A DNA stretch of 64,000 nt from an uncultured Comamonas sp. (GCA_947306475.1 CAMZGS010000001.1:372001-436000), one strand, 5' to 3'. Numbered from the stretch's first letter, positions 45,285 through 56,113 are shown. Made by a program: numbers and translations. Notes: generated from the sequence alone by a model not told the origin.

Positions 45285-45743
45285 ATGGATCTGCGTAAAC
45301 TCAAAACCCTCATCGACCTGGTGTCCGAGTCCAATGTGTCGGAGCTGGAAATCACCGAGGCCGAGGGCAAAGTCCGCATCGTCAAGAGCGCTGGTGTGGT
45401 GCAGCAAATCGTCACCGCACCGGTGGCTGCAGCCGCGCCGGCACCGACACCTGCAGCAGCTGCGCCCGCAGCACCCGTGGCTGAGTTGCCAGCACCTGCC
45501 GCTGCGACAGGCCACCAGGTGAAGTCGCCCATGGTGGGCACGTTCTACCGCGCTTCCAGCCCTGGCGCCCGTCCGTTCGTGGACGTGGGGGCGCAGGTCA
45601 AGGAAGGCGACACCCTGTGCATCATCGAGGCCATGAAGATCCTCAACGAGATCGAGGCCGACAAGGCGGGTACCGTGACCCGCATCCTGGTCGAAAACGG
45701 CCAGGCTGTGGAGTACGGCCAACCGTTGTTCATCATCGAGTAA
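45285..45743 (+). CDS. accB: biotin carboxyl carrier protein of acetyl-CoA carboxylase
   Basis: Carrier of the biotin that moves carboxyl from AccC to the AccAD transferase. The 152 residues start [20 protein letters not shown], pass through an Ala/Pro-rich linker (about 48-75) and end in the biotinyl domain, with the biotinylated Lys in [13 protein letters not shown] and the thumb region [13 protein letters not shown] precedes the ATG. accC follows after 67 bases. Confidence 0.96.
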   Translation: MDLRKLKTLIDLVSESNVSELEITEAEGKVRIVKSAGVVQQIVTAPVAAAAPAPTPAAAAPAAPVAELPAPAAATGHQVKSPMVGTFYRASSPGARPFVDVGAQVKEGDTLCIIEAMKILNEIEADKAGTVTRILVENGQAVEYGQPLFIIE

Positions 45744-45810
45744 TTTTTCTCTACGGTGCGCCCCCACTTGCGTGTCCCTGGGGCGAGGAACAACGAGGAG
45801 CCTGTTTTCC

Positions 45811-47166
<1,356 letters not shown>

Positions 47167-47185
47167 TCTGGCGGTCTAGTTTATC

Positions 47186-47275
47186 TAAAACCATAGCGTT
47201 TGCCGCTTTTAACGCCTGGGTTTCAGGTGCAATCAAGCGTGAACCCCAGGCGTTAAAAGCGGTAATAGCTATTAA
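47186..47275. repeat. dispersed palindromic repeat, copy 8, with a perfect 18-bp stem
   Basis: CCGCTTTTAACGCCTGGG (47203-47220) and CCCAGGCGTTAAAAGCGG (47245-47262) are exact reverse complements, with 24 bases between. Outer flanks ATAGC and AATAGCTATT extend the symmetry. It lies between accC and prmA and ends about 20 bases before the prmA start. Confidence 0.85.
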
Positions 47276-47295
47276 AAACGTAAAGAACCTTCCCC

Positions 47296-48186
47296 ATGTT
47301 TGAGCTGTACCTGATGTGCCCCCAAGAGCAGGTGGAAAGCGTGAGCGACGCGCTGGATGCGCTGGAGGCGCTCAGTGTCTCGGTCGAGGACATGGATGCG
47401 CACACCGAGGCCGAACAGGCGCTGTTTGGCGAGCCCGGCATGCCCCCGCCCAAGGACGGCTGGAACCGCAGCCGCATCGTGGCGCTGTTCCAGGAACGCG
47501 CGGGCGCCGAGGAAGCGGCCAGACTGCTGCCCCTGCAGGATTTCTTTGAGGGCTGCCAGGTGCTGGGCGTGCAGGAGTTGCAGCAGCAGGACTGGGTGCG
47601 CCTGACGCAGTCGCAATTTCAGCCCGTGGACATCACGCCCGAGTTCTGGATCGTGCCCACCTGGCACGAGCTGCCCGAGGCGGCCAAGGTCAGCATCCGC
47701 CTGGACCCCGGTCTGGCCTTTGGCACCGGCACCCACCCGACCACCCGCATGTGCCTGCGCTGGATCGCGCGCCAGCCGGCGGGCAGCCTGGGGCGTGTGC
47801 TGGACTATGGCTGCGGCTCGGGCATTCTGGCCATTGGTGCGGCCAAGTTCGGCGCGCAGGACATCGATGCGGTGGACATCGACCCCGATGCCGTCACTTC
47901 CTGCCAGCTGAACGCCCAGGCCAACGGCGTGCAGCTGAACGTCGGCCTGCCCGACAAGGCCCAGGGCCTGTACCAGACCGTGCTGGCCAACATCCTGGCC
48001 ACGCCGCTGAAAGTGCTGGCGCCGCTGTTGTGCAACCATGTGCAGGCCGGTGGTCACCTGGTGCTGGCAGGCATTCTGGAGCGCCAGGCCGAGGAATTGA
48101 TCGAGGCCTACGCCCCCTATCTGCCGCTGACGGTGGCCGATAGCGAGGACGGCTGGGTCCTCATGACCGCGCAGCGCGCTGCCTGA
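47296..48186 (+). CDS. prmA: ribosomal protein L11 methyltransferase PrmA
   Basis: SAM enzyme that trimethylates ribosomal protein L11. The 296 residues comprise an N-terminal substrate-binding domain (MFELYLMCPQEQVESVSDAL) and a Rossmann methyltransferase domain with LDYGCGSGILAIGAAKFGA (SAM loop), DIDPDAVTSCQLNA and LANILATPLKVLAP. DPGLAFGTGTHPTTRMCL precedes the SAM loop, as in all PrmA proteins. No good ribosome-binding site is visible; the upstream hairpin may influence initiation. Confidence 0.95.
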   Translation: MFELYLMCPQEQVESVSDALDALEALSVSVEDMDAHTEAEQALFGEPGMPPPKDGWNRSRIVALFQERAGAEEAARLLPLQDFFEGCQVLGVQELQQQDWVRLTQSQFQPVDITPEFWIVPTWHELPEAAKVSIRLDPGLAFGTGTHPTTRMCLRWIARQPAGSLGRVLDYGCGSGILAIGAAKFGAQDIDAVDIDPDAVTSCQLNAQANGVQLNVGLPDKAQGLYQTVLANILATPLKVLAPLLCNHVQAGGHLVLAGILERQAEELIEAYAPYLPLTVADSEDGWVLMTAQRAA

Positions 48187-48246
48187 CGCGCCGCCAGGCG
48201 TGCCCGGCCCAAGTGCGCCCCGCGCCAGCTTCTACAATCGTGCGCG

Positions 48247-49611
48247 ATGAGCTTGTTGACTTGCTGCCCCTCATGCGGCACCCAGTTTCGGGTGGTGTCC
48301 GACCAGTTGCGTATCTCCGATGGCTGGGTACGCTGTGGCCGCTGCCAGGAAGTGTTCGATGCCAGCCAGTCGCTGCAGGAGTACCACGAGCCTGAGCCTG
48401 AATCGCTGTTGAGCCGCCCGCCAGCGCCCTCGGTATCCACAGGTCAGGCCGCGCGGCAGGAGCCAGCGGCGGCCGCGCCCGCAGCGCCCTTGCCGTCTGC
48501 TCCGGTGGTTGCGTCCCCGTCGGTGCCGGCTGCTCCCACGCTGGTGGATGAGCCGGATTCGTTCGCTGCGGCTGCCACCAGTCCCAGACCTGTGCCCCGG
48601 CCCACCCCCGAACCTGAACCAGCGTCCAAGCCGCAACTGGAGCCGTTCGCCGAGCCGCAGCAGGGTTACGAACTGCCTGCGCCTGCGGACGATGGGCCGG
48701 CGCTGGAGGAGCCCGTCGCTTCGGCACCCGCACCTGCAAGCCAGGTGACACCTGAGCCCGAGCCGGTGCTACAACCGGAGCCCGTGCTGGATTTCGAGCT
48801 TGCGCCTGAGCCGCAGCCTGTGGCAGCAAAGTCCGAACCGGCGCCAGAAGCACCGTTGGAGCCGGTGCTCGTCCCGCAGCAGCCGGAACCTGCCGACGTC
48901 CCTGTCGGAACACCCCGGCGTGCCGATGAACCGACGCTGGACGATGTCGTGCCCCAGGCGCCTGCCGATGCAGGCCAGGCGGAGGAGGGCGCCGTCGAGC
49001 CGGGCGATGCCGGCGGTGACGAAGGTGGCGGCAAAGAGCCGCCCACCGGGTCCGAAGAGGCGCGTCGGACGACCGACACCGATCTGGATGAGACGCCCAG
49101 CTTTGTGCGCCAGGCCCGCCGTCAGGAGCGCTGGCGCCGTCCCTGGGTGCGCATGGTGCTGGGGGCTTTGCTGTTGCTGCTGCCCTTGCTGCTGCTGGGG
49201 CAGATTGCGGTGCACGAGCGCAATGCCCTGGCAGCGCGCGCGCCGGCGCTGCAACCGGTGTTGGCGGCACTGTGCCAGGCGCTGGGCTGCCAGCTGGCGC
49301 CGCCGCAGGACATTGCCATGGTGGTCATCTCCGGCTCCTCATTTTCGGAAGCGGGGCCCGATGCCGGGCGCTACCGCCTGGATGTCAGCCTGCGCAATCA
49401 GTCCACCTCCCTGGTGGCCACGCCAGCGCTGGAGCTGACCCTGACCGATGCCAGCGACCAACCCCTGGCACGCAAGGTCTTTCTGCCTGCCGACCTGCGT
49501 GCGCCCCAGGCCCTGGGGCCACGCGCCGAGTGGAATGGCAGCTTCCCCGTGCAGCTGAACGAACTGCCTCAGCCGGTCGTCGGCTACCGGGTGCAATTGT
49601 TTTATCCCTGA
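48247..49611 (+). CDS. DUF3426 zinc-ribbon membrane protein
   Basis: A 454-residue protein with an N-terminal MJ0042-type zinc ribbon: CPSCGTQFRVVSDQL then VRCGRCQEVFDA (about 7-40). A long Pro/Glu/Ala-rich linker (about 50-270) follows, then one membrane segment (VRMVLGALLLLLPLLLLG, about 300-318), and a C-terminal DUF3426 domain (LCQALGCQLAPPQDIAMV onward). Function is not known; the topology is a cytoplasmic zinc ribbon joined to a periplasmic domain. It normally follows prmA in this group. The first Cys-rich residues support ATG 48247. Confidence 0.85.
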   Translation: MSLLTCCPSCGTQFRVVSDQLRISDGWVRCGRCQEVFDASQSLQEYHEPEPESLLSRPPAPSVSTGQAARQEPAAAAPAAPLPSAPVVASPSVPAAPTLVDEPDSFAAAATSPRPVPRPTPEPEPASKPQLEPFAEPQQGYELPAPADDGPALEEPVASAPAPASQVTPEPEPVLQPEPVLDFELAPEPQPVAAKSEPAPEAPLEPVLVPQQPEPADVPVGTPRRADEPTLDDVVPQAPADAGQAEEGAVEPGDAGGDEGGGKEPPTGSEEARRTTDTDLDETPSFVRQARRQERWRRPWVRMVLGALLLLLPLLLLGQIAVHERNALAARAPALQPVLAALCQALGCQLAPPQDIAMVVISGSSFSEAGPDAGRYRLDVSLRNQSTSLVATPALELTLTDASDQPLARKVFLPADLRAPQALGPRAEWNGSFPVQLNELPQPVVGYRVQLFYP

Positions 49612-49639
49612 CATTTTTTTGAGATTGGAGTGTGCAGCC

Positions 49640-50542
49640 ATGTCTGCCTTGATTTGTGGCTCGCTGGCCTTTGACACCATCATGAGCTTTGAAGGTCGCT
49701 TTGCCGACCAGATCCTACCCCAGCAGCTGCACATCCTGAACGTGTGCTTCCTGGTGCCGGCACTGCGCCGCGATTTTGGTGGTTGCGCAGGCAACATTGC
49801 CTACAGCCTCAAGCTGTTGGGCGATGCCCCTTTGCCCATGGCCACGGTGGGGCAGGACGGCGCCGGCTATGTGCAGCGCCTGCAGGCGCTGGGTATCGAC
49901 ACCCGCTACGTGCGTGAGGTGGCCGACAGCTACACCGCCCAGGCCATGATCATGACCGACCGCGACAACAACCAGATCACCGCCTTCCACCCCGGTGCCA
50001 TGGCGCAGGCGCACATCACCGCCATCGATGGCAGCGAGGGCGCCAGCATTGCCATCGTCGCCCCCGACGGGCGCGATGCCATGCTGCAGCATGCCGCACA
50101 GCTGCACGCTGCGGGCATCCCCTTTGTGTTCGACCCCGGCCAGGGCCTGCCCATGTTCAATGGTGAGGAGCTGCGCACCTTTATCGAGCAAGCCAGCTGG
50201 GTGGCCGTCAACGACTACGAGGCACAGATGCTGTGCGAGCGCACCGGGCTGGATCTGGCCGCGCTGTCGCATAAGGTGCGCGGCCTGTTCGTCACCCTGG
50301 GGGCCCAGGGCTGTGCGGTCTGGGAGCAAGGCAGCAGCACCGTGGTGCCGCCCTGTACCCCGCAGGCGGTGGTGGATCCCACGGGCTGTGGGGACGCCTG
50401 GCGCGGCGCCCTGCTGTACGGCCTGCAGCGTGGCTGGTCGCTGACGCGCTGTGCCGCCCTGGGCAACCGCATGGGGGCGCTGAAGATTGCCGCCCAGGGG
50501 CCACAGAACTACGTGCTGGATTTCGATCCGGCCAGCATGTGA
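49640..50542 (+). CDS. PfkB-family carbohydrate kinase (adenosine/ribokinase-like)
   Basis: A 300-residue PfkB kinase beginning MSALICGSLAFDTIMSFEG, with GGCAGNIAYSLKLLG (substrate loop), NDYEAQML and the catalytic DPTGCGDAWRGALLYGL (usually D-T-x-G-A-G-D; here T-G-C-G-D). ALGNRMGALKIAAQG follows. Substrate could be adenosine, ribose or a related sugar; the N-terminal FDTIMSFEGRF is like adenosine-kinase-type members. ATG 49640 follows GGAGTGTGCAGCC. A strong hairpin lies 42 bp past its stop. Confidence 0.85.
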   Translation: MSALICGSLAFDTIMSFEGRFADQILPQQLHILNVCFLVPALRRDFGGCAGNIAYSLKLLGDAPLPMATVGQDGAGYVQRLQALGIDTRYVREVADSYTAQAMIMTDRDNNQITAFHPGAMAQAHITAIDGSEGASIAIVAPDGRDAMLQHAAQLHAAGIPFVFDPGQGLPMFNGEELRTFIEQASWVAVNDYEAQMLCERTGLDLAALSHKVRGLFVTLGAQGCAVWEQGSSTVVPPCTPQAVVDPTGCGDAWRGALLYGLQRGWSLTRCAALGNRMGALKIAAQGPQNYVLDFDPASM

Positions 50543-50583
50543 TCGCAGCACGCCGGCATGCCAGGCCCAGGGCCTGATGCAGC

Positions 50584-50616
50584 GCGCCCCCAGTGCCTGG
50601 CTGGTACTGGGGGCGC
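50584..50616 (+). terminator. hairpin after the PfkB kinase gene
   Basis: GCGCCCCCAGT (50584-50594), 11-base loop, ACTGGGGGCGC (50606-50616): a perfect 11-bp stem followed by AGGCGTTTT. Strong structure with a short, interrupted T-run. The remaining ~190 bases to the histidine kinase start are AT-rich from 50735 and probably carry its promoter, which I could not place. Confidence 0.6.
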
Positions 50617-50804
50617 AGGCGTTTTGGCGGGCTGGAATGGAGCTGCCGACCGGCACTGCGTGCCCTGACCGATGACCGCCAAGCGTTTGTCAAGAAATGA
50701 CAAAAGCCGCGCAAAAAGGAAATGCGGCTGCTCAGACAGTAAAAAAAACATTGTTACACAATAGAACTTTATTTCTTCCCGTGCCCACGGGGTTTGCGAA
50801 CGCT

Positions 50805-53723
50805 ATGTCCCCTCTTTCTGAATTCTCTGCAATGGCTCCGGCGTGGCAGGCCTTTGTGGTGTCCGCACTGCGTCGGCATCTGGGTGTGGATGAAGTGTCG
50901 CAAAGGACCCAGGTGCTGCAGGAGCTGGAACAGCTGGCAGGCAGTGCCTCGGAGCAGACCCGGGAATTCATTGCCAGGTTGGGTGCCTTGCTGGCCAGCG
51001 AAGTGCCCACAGCGGCGGCGCTGGACATGTGCTCGCCCGCGTACGTGCAGGCCCTGCAGGAGACGGTGAACCGCATGATTGCCCCGACGGGCATCGAGGT
51101 GAAGCACTGGCACGAGCCGGAGATGGTGCTCCCGCAGCTGGAAGCCCTGGCGCGCGGCCTGCATGCCGACCTGCAGGAGCGCATCCATCGCGAGGTGGCC
51201 ATGAACCAGCATGCCATCGTCAGCGCCTCCGACCTGCAGGGCAACATCACCTACGCCAACGACCTGTTCTGCCGGATCAACGACATGCCGCGCGAGGCCT
51301 TGATCGGGCAGAACCACCGCATCCTGGCCTCGGGGGTGCACCCGCCCGAGTTCTTTGCCCAGATGTGGGACACCATCACCCAGGGCCGGACGTGGCACGG
51401 CGAGATCTGCAACCGCACGCCGGTCGGGCGCCTGTACTGGGTGGCGGCCACCATCACGCCGCTGATGGGGGAAGACGGCCTGCCGCAGCAGTACATCTCG
51501 GCACGCACCGAGATCACGGCGCAGAAAAAACTGGAGCAGGCGCTGGCGCGTGAGCGCCACTTCCTGGCCAACATCACCCGCCACATGGGCAAGGGGGTGA
51601 TGGTGCTGGACAAGTACGAGCACTGCACCTTCCTCAATCCCGAGGCCGAGCGCCTGCTGGGCTGGAGCCTGGGGCAGCTGCAGGGCCACGTGCTGCACGA
51701 GAAAATGTACGTTTGCGACTCCGAGGGCTCGGCCGGTGTCGAATGCCCGGTGTGCCTGAGCTACCGTCGGGGCGAAGTGGTCAAGTTCGATGAGCAGGAC
51801 GATCTGGTGCTGGTGCGCCGGGACGGGCGTGCCTTCCCGGCTGCCATGACGGTATCGCCCTTCTTCGAGGACGGGCAGCTGGCCGGCAGCGTGGCGGTCT
51901 TTCACGACATCACCGAAAGCAAGCGCCATGAGGCGGCGCTGCGCAAGGCCAAGGAGCAGGCCGAGCAGGCCAGCCAGGCGCGCAGCAACTTCCTGGCCAA
52001 CATGAGCCATGAAATCCGCACGCCCATGAACGCCATTATCGGCTTTAGCGAGGCCTTGCTGGACACCCCCCTGGATCCCAGCCAGCGGCGTCAGCTGCAG
52101 ACGGTGTACCAGTCCGGGCGCTCCCTGCTGACCCTGCTCAACGACATTCTGGACACCGCCAAGCTGGAGCGGGGTGCGGTGGTGCTGGAAGTGGCCGACT
52201 TCTCCCTGCGTCAGCTGTGCCAGCATGTGATGGACACCCTGCGCCTGAGCGCCCACAAGAAAGGCCTGCAGCTGGTGCTGGACTACCCGGACGATCTGCC
52301 GGAGTACTTCCGCGGCGATGCCCTGCGTGTGCAGCAGGTGCTGCTGAACCTGTTCTCCAACGCCGTCAAGTTCACCGAGCGCGGGCAGGTCAGCCTGATC
52401 GTGCGGCACACAGCAGAGACGGGGTTGCTGCTGCAGGTGCAGGACAGCGGCATTGGCATGTCGCCGGAGCAGATCGAGCGCATCTTCGACCCCTTTGCCC
52501 AGGCCGATGTTTCCACCACGCGCCGCTTTGGCGGCACGGGCTTGGGTACGACCATTGCGCGCCAGCTGGTGGAACTGATGCAGGGGCACATCAGCGTCAG
52601 CAGCCGGCTGGGGCAGGGCTCGGTGTTCAGCGTGCACTTGCCGCTGCCGCTGGGCAGCGCTGTGCAGATGAAGCAAAACCAGGCTGCGGCCGTTCCGGCC
52701 CTGCCAGCACTGCGCATTCTGGCCGTGGACGACATGAGCGAAAACCTGGAGCTGCTGCAGCTGGTGCTGGGGCGCGCCGGCCATCACGTGGTGCTGGCCC
52801 AGGGGGGCGTGCAGGCCGTGCAGATCTTCACCCAGCCGACCGGGCACTTCGACCTGGTGCTCATGGACCTGCAGATGCCCGAAGTCGATGGCTTTACCGC
52901 CGTGGCGCAGATGCGGGCCTGGGAACAGGAACAGCAGCGCCCGCATGTGCCGGTGATTGCGCTCTCAGCCAGTGTGCTGGAGGAGGACCGCCACCGCGCC
53001 CTGGGGGTGGGAATGAACGGCTTTGCCTTCAAGCCCCTGACACCATCGCACTTGTACGCCGAGATACAGCGCGTGCTGGGGCTGCAGGAGCCAGGCCAAG
53101 CTGCATCCGGCAGCGTCCAGGCCGAGTCCATGTCGGCACAGCCGCCGGCACTGGATTGGGCGCATGCCCTGCAGCAGTGGGGCGACGCCCAGGTGCTGCA
53201 GGTGGCGCTGCACCGCTTCCTGAGCGGGCCGACCACGCCCCTGCAGGGACTGCAGCAGGCCCACGCCCAGAGGGACTGGTCCACCCTGGCGAAAGAGGCC
53301 CACCGCCTGCGTGGCGTGGCGGGCAATCTGGCCTTGCAGGCGCTGCAGGCGCTGCTGGGGCAGCTCGAACAGGCAGCCAAGACCGAACAGGCCGGGCAGG
53401 CCCAGGCATGCCTGGAGGCCCTGCCTGCCGCATGGCAGGCGGCGCAGCAGGCGTTGCAGGCTTGTGGTGCTGTGCCCGCGCCGGCGGCGGCCACCGAGCA
53501 GGTGCCACCGCAGGCCATTCCTGTCGAACAGGTACAGACGCTGCTGAGCGAGCTGTGCGCGGCGCTGGACCGTGGAGAGCTGCCGGAGCAGGAACTGCTG
53601 GATCAGTTGCCGCTGGCGCTGCCCGCCACCTGCCAGGAGCCGGTGCTGGAGGCGATAGATCGTTTTGACTTTGCCCAGGCCAGTGCCCTGCTGCGACAGT
53701 GGCATGAGCAGGCCGGTGCGTAA
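50805..53723 (+). CDS. hybrid sensor histidine kinase (PAS-PAS-HisKA-HATPase-REC-HPt)
   Basis: A 972-residue multi-domain kinase without obvious membrane segments. An N-terminal helical region (to ~150) leads to PAS 1 (about 165-285), PAS 2 (about 290-390), HisKA with the phospho-His in LANMSHEIRTPMN (H402), HATPase (N box LLNLFSNAVKF, G boxes DSGIGMSPEQ and FGGTGLGT), a REC domain with phospho-Asp in LVLMDLQMPEVDG (D688) and a C-terminal HPt with AHRLRGVAGNL (H833). PAS 2 carries a Cys cluster, YVCDSEGSAGVECPVCL, which might sense redox or bind a metal. ATG 50805 follows the AT-rich promoter-like stretch; ATG 50697 is an upstream alternative. It sits 12 bp before an HD-GYP response regulator, its likely target. 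Confidence 0.85.
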   Translation: MSPLSEFSAMAPAWQAFVVSALRRHLGVDEVSQRTQVLQELEQLAGSASEQTREFIARLGALLASEVPTAAALDMCSPAYVQALQETVNRMIAPTGIEVKHWHEPEMVLPQLEALARGLHADLQERIHREVAMNQHAIVSASDLQGNITYANDLFCRINDMPREALIGQNHRILASGVHPPEFFAQMWDTITQGRTWHGEICNRTPVGRLYWVAATITPLMGEDGLPQQYISARTEITAQKKLEQALARERHFLANITRHMGKGVMVLDKYEHCTFLNPEAERLLGWSLGQLQGHVLHEKMYVCDSEGSAGVECPVCLSYRRGEVVKFDEQDDLVLVRRDGRAFPAAMTVSPFFEDGQLAGSVAVFHDITESKRHEAALRKAKEQAEQASQARSNFLANMSHEIRTPMNAIIGFSEALLDTPLDPSQRRQLQTVYQSGRSLLTLLNDILDTAKLERGAVVLEVADFSLRQLCQHVMDTLRLSAHKKGLQLVLDYPDDLPEYFRGDALRVQQVLLNLFSNAVKFTERGQVSLIVRHTAETGLLLQVQDSGIGMSPEQIERIFDPFAQADVSTTRRFGGTGLGTTIARQLVELMQGHISVSSRLGQGSVFSVHLPLPLGSAVQMKQNQAAAVPALPALRILAVDDMSENLELLQLVLGRAGHHVVLAQGGVQAVQIFTQPTGHFDLVLMDLQMPEVDGFTAVAQMRAWEQEQQRPHVPVIALSASVLEEDRHRALGVGMNGFAFKPLTPSHLYAEIQRVLGLQEPGQAASGSVQAESMSAQPPALDWAHALQQWGDAQVLQVALHRFLSGPTTPLQGLQQAHAQRDWSTLAKEAHRLRGVAGNLALQALQALLGQLEQAAKTEQAGQAQACLEALPAAWQAAQQALQACGAVPAPAAATEQVPPQAIPVEQVQTLLSELCAALDRGELPEQELLDQLPLALPATCQEPVLEAIDRFDFAQASALLRQWHEQAGA

Positions 53724-53735
53724 TCGGGAAAAGTG

Positions 53736-54725
53736 ATGGCTGAGAAAGACAACCGCCCCACCGTTTTGGTGGTGGACGATGAACCTACCAATCTGCAGGT
53801 GCTGCGCCAGGTGCTGCAGGGCAGCTACCGGTTGCTGTTTGCCACCGACGGTGCGCGGGCCCTGGCCATTGCGCGCGAACAATTGCCGCAGCTGGTGCTG
53901 CTGGACGTGATGATGCCCGGCATGGACGGCTACGCTGTCTGCCAGGCGCTCAAGGCCGATTCGGTCACGGCCGGCATTCCGGTGATCTTCGTCACCGCCC
54001 TGAGCGATGCGGCCGACGAGAGCAAAGGCTTTGATGCTGGCTGCGTGGACTACATCACCAAGCCCATCAGCGCCGCCGTGGTGCGCGCTCGCGTGCGCAC
54101 CCATCTGTCCCTGGTGCGCATGGACGAGCTGCGCGAAACCCGCCTGCAGATCGTGCAGCGCCTGGGGCGCGCTGCGGAGTACAAGGACAACGAAACCGGC
54201 ATGCACGTCATCCGCATGAGCCACTTTGCCCAGCGTCTGGCGCTGGCCGCCGGGTGCAGCGCCGAGTGGGCCGAAGACCTGCTCAATGCCGCGCCGATGC
54301 ACGATGTGGGCAAGATCGGCATTCCCGATGCCATCCTGCAAAAGCCGGGCAAGCTCACCGCCGAGGAATGGGCCGTGATGCAGACCCACCCCCGGATCGG
54401 GGCCGAAATCATCGGCGAGCCCCCCTCCGGCGTGCTGAAGCTGGCGCGCTCGGTGGCCCTGTACCACCACGAGAAATGGGATGGCAGCGGCTACCCGCAT
54501 GGCCTGGCGGGCGAGGCCATCCCCCTGGAGGCACGCATCGTGGCCCTGGCGGATGTGTTCGACGCCCTGACCAGCCAGCGCCCGTACAAGCAAGCCTGGC
54601 CCCCCGAGGAAGCCATGGCGCTCATCCAGGCCCAGGCCGGGCAGCACTTCGACCCGCAGCTGGTGGCGCTGTTCGTGCCCCTGATGCCCGAGCTGCTTGC
54701 CATTCGCCAGCGCTGGGCCGATTGA
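53736..54725 (+). CDS. response regulator with HD-GYP phosphodiesterase domain
   Basis: A 329-residue protein: REC domain (TVLVVDDEPTNLQVLR, phospho-Asp in LVLLDVMMPGMDG, D57, and the Lys in YITKPIS) joined to an HD-GYP domain (MHDVGKIGIPDAIL about 188, THPRIGAEI, YHHEKWDGSGYPHGL about 243, ALADVFDALTSQRPYK). HD-GYP domains degrade cyclic di-GMP, so the pair with the hybrid kinase probably links a signal to c-di-GMP levels. Either GTG 53733 or ATG 53736 starts the gene. It converges on the cyd operon. Confidence 0.9.
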   Translation: MAEKDNRPTVLVVDDEPTNLQVLRQVLQGSYRLLFATDGARALAIAREQLPQLVLLDVMMPGMDGYAVCQALKADSVTAGIPVIFVTALSDAADESKGFDAGCVDYITKPISAAVVRARVRTHLSLVRMDELRETRLQIVQRLGRAAEYKDNETGMHVIRMSHFAQRLALAAGCSAEWAEDLLNAAPMHDVGKIGIPDAILQKPGKLTAEEWAVMQTHPRIGAEIIGEPPSGVLKLARSVALYHHEKWDGSGYPHGLAGEAIPLEARIVALADVFDALTSQRPYKQAWPPEEAMALIQAQAGQHFDPQLVALFVPLMPELLAIRQRWAD

Positions 54726-54780
54726 TGGTGACCGTCTCGCCCGGGTGCCGCAGGCCCAGGGCGAAGACAGTTTCCGATGG

Positions 54781-54906
54781 TTAGGTGCCGATGGATGGGG
54801 TCCGGGCGGGGCGCGCTGCATCGTCCATCAGCTCGTACCACATGGCATTCAGGACCGCCAAGGCAGCGGCCAGCAGCAGTCCGAGGATCCAGGCGAAGTA
54901 CCACAT
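54781..54906 (-). CDS. cydX: cytochrome bd oxidase small subunit CydX
   Basis: A 41-residue single-helix protein starting MWYFAWILGLLLAAALAV and continuing with LNAMWYELMDD, the conserved CydX pattern (W-Y-F-x-W-x-L-G-x-x-L-A with a late W-x-E). It stabilises the haem sites of cytochrome bd. AAAGGAAC precedes the ATG at 54906. It is the last gene of the cyd block, about 50 bases after cydB. It is short enough to be missed by gene finders. Confidence 0.92.
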   Translation of the reverse strand: MWYFAWILGLLLAAALAVLNAMWYELMDDAARPARTPSIGT

Positions 54907-54958
54907 ACAAAAGTTCCTTTCTGTTGGTTGTGCGGTGAGTGTGCTCAGGGGGCGTTGC

Positions 54959-56113
54959 TCAGTAAGCGTGGTCGCCGTGGGTGATGTCCTTCGGGCGCAC
55001 TTTGCCCCACATCACGCGGTACACCCAGGAGGTATAGGCCAGGATCAGCGGCACAAATACGACGGTGCAGACCAGCATGATGAACAGGGTCAGGTGGCTG
55101 GAGGAGGCATCCCACACCATCAGTGCCGAGCGCATATCGGTGGACGACGGCACGATGAAGGGGAACATGGATGCGCCCACGCTCAAAATAATCCCGGCAA
55201 TGCACAGACCGCTGCACACCACCGTCGCACCTTCCCAGCGGGCCCGCAGACCCAGCAGCGTCAGTAGGCCGCCAGCAAAGCCCAGCGCAGGGGCCAGCAT
55301 GGTCCAGGGGTGCTGCAGATAGTTGGCAAACCAAGCGCCAGCCACCCCCGCTTGCACCTGCTTGAGCAGGGGGTTGGAGGGGCCATTCACCAGCGGCGTG
55401 CTGATGAGCTGGTAACCCTGTACCCACCCCCACAGTAGTACCCCGGCCACGCCGTACAGCACCAGGGTGGCCACGCCCGCAACGCTGGCACAGCGGCGCG
55501 CACGTGCGGCAATTGCGCCCTCGGTCTTCAGAGTCAGCCAGGCACCGCCGTGCATCACCAGCATGGCCACCGACACCAGACCGCACAACAGGGCAAATGG
55601 GTTGAGCAAGCCCAAAAAGCTGCCTTCATAGACCATGCGCATGTCTGGAGTGAACCGAAACGGCACCCCCTGCAGGACGTTGCCCAGGGCAACGCCAAAA
55701 ATCAATGCTGGCACCAGCCCCCCGAGGAACAAAGCCCAGTCCCAGCTGCTGCGCCAAGTGGCGCTTTCGCGCTTGCTGCGGTATTTGAAGCCCACAGGCC
55801 GCAGGATCAGCGCGCACAGCACGGCAAACATGGCCAGATAAAAGCCCGCGAACGACATGGCGTAGATGTGGGGCCAGGCGGCAAAAATGGCACCGCCCCC
55901 CAGTACCAGCCAGACCTGGTTGCCCTCCCACACCGGGCCCACGGTGTTGATGACAATACGTCGCTCCAGATCGGTGCGGGCCACGATGGGCAACAGGGTG
56001 CCCACTCCCAGGTCAAATCCGTCGGTCACGGCAAAGCCGATGAGCAACACGCCCAGCAGCAGCCACCAGATGACGCGCAGTACGTCGTAATCGATCAGCG
56101 TATGAAGAATCAT
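54959..56113 (-). CDS. cydB: cytochrome bd ubiquinol oxidase subunit II
   Basis: Membrane subunit of the high-affinity terminal oxidase. The 384 residues start MILHTLIDYDVLRVIWWLLLG, with GFDLGVGTLLP, GPVWEGNQVWLVLGGGAIFAAWP (in part) and a C-terminal WDASSSHLTLFIMLV; about nine membrane segments are seen. GGAGG lies eight bases before ATG 56113. It is downstream of cydA in the same run. Confidence 0.96.
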   Translation of the reverse strand: MILHTLIDYDVLRVIWWLLLGVLLIGFAVTDGFDLGVGTLLPIVARTDLERRIVINTVGPVWEGNQVWLVLGGGAIFAAWPHIYAMSFAGFYLAMFAVLCALILRPVGFKYRSKRESATWRSSWDWALFLGGLVPALIFGVALGNVLQGVPFRFTPDMRMVYEGSFLGLLNPFALLCGLVSVAMLVMHGGAWLTLKTEGAIAARARRCASVAGVATLVLYGVAGVLLWGWVQGYQLISTPLVNGPSNPLLKQVQAGVAGAWFANYLQHPWTMLAPALGFAGGLLTLLGLRARWEGATVVCSGLCIAGIILSVGASMFPFIVPSSTDMRSALMVWDASSSHLTLFIMLVCTVVFVPLILAYTSWVYRVMWGKVRPKDITHGDHAY

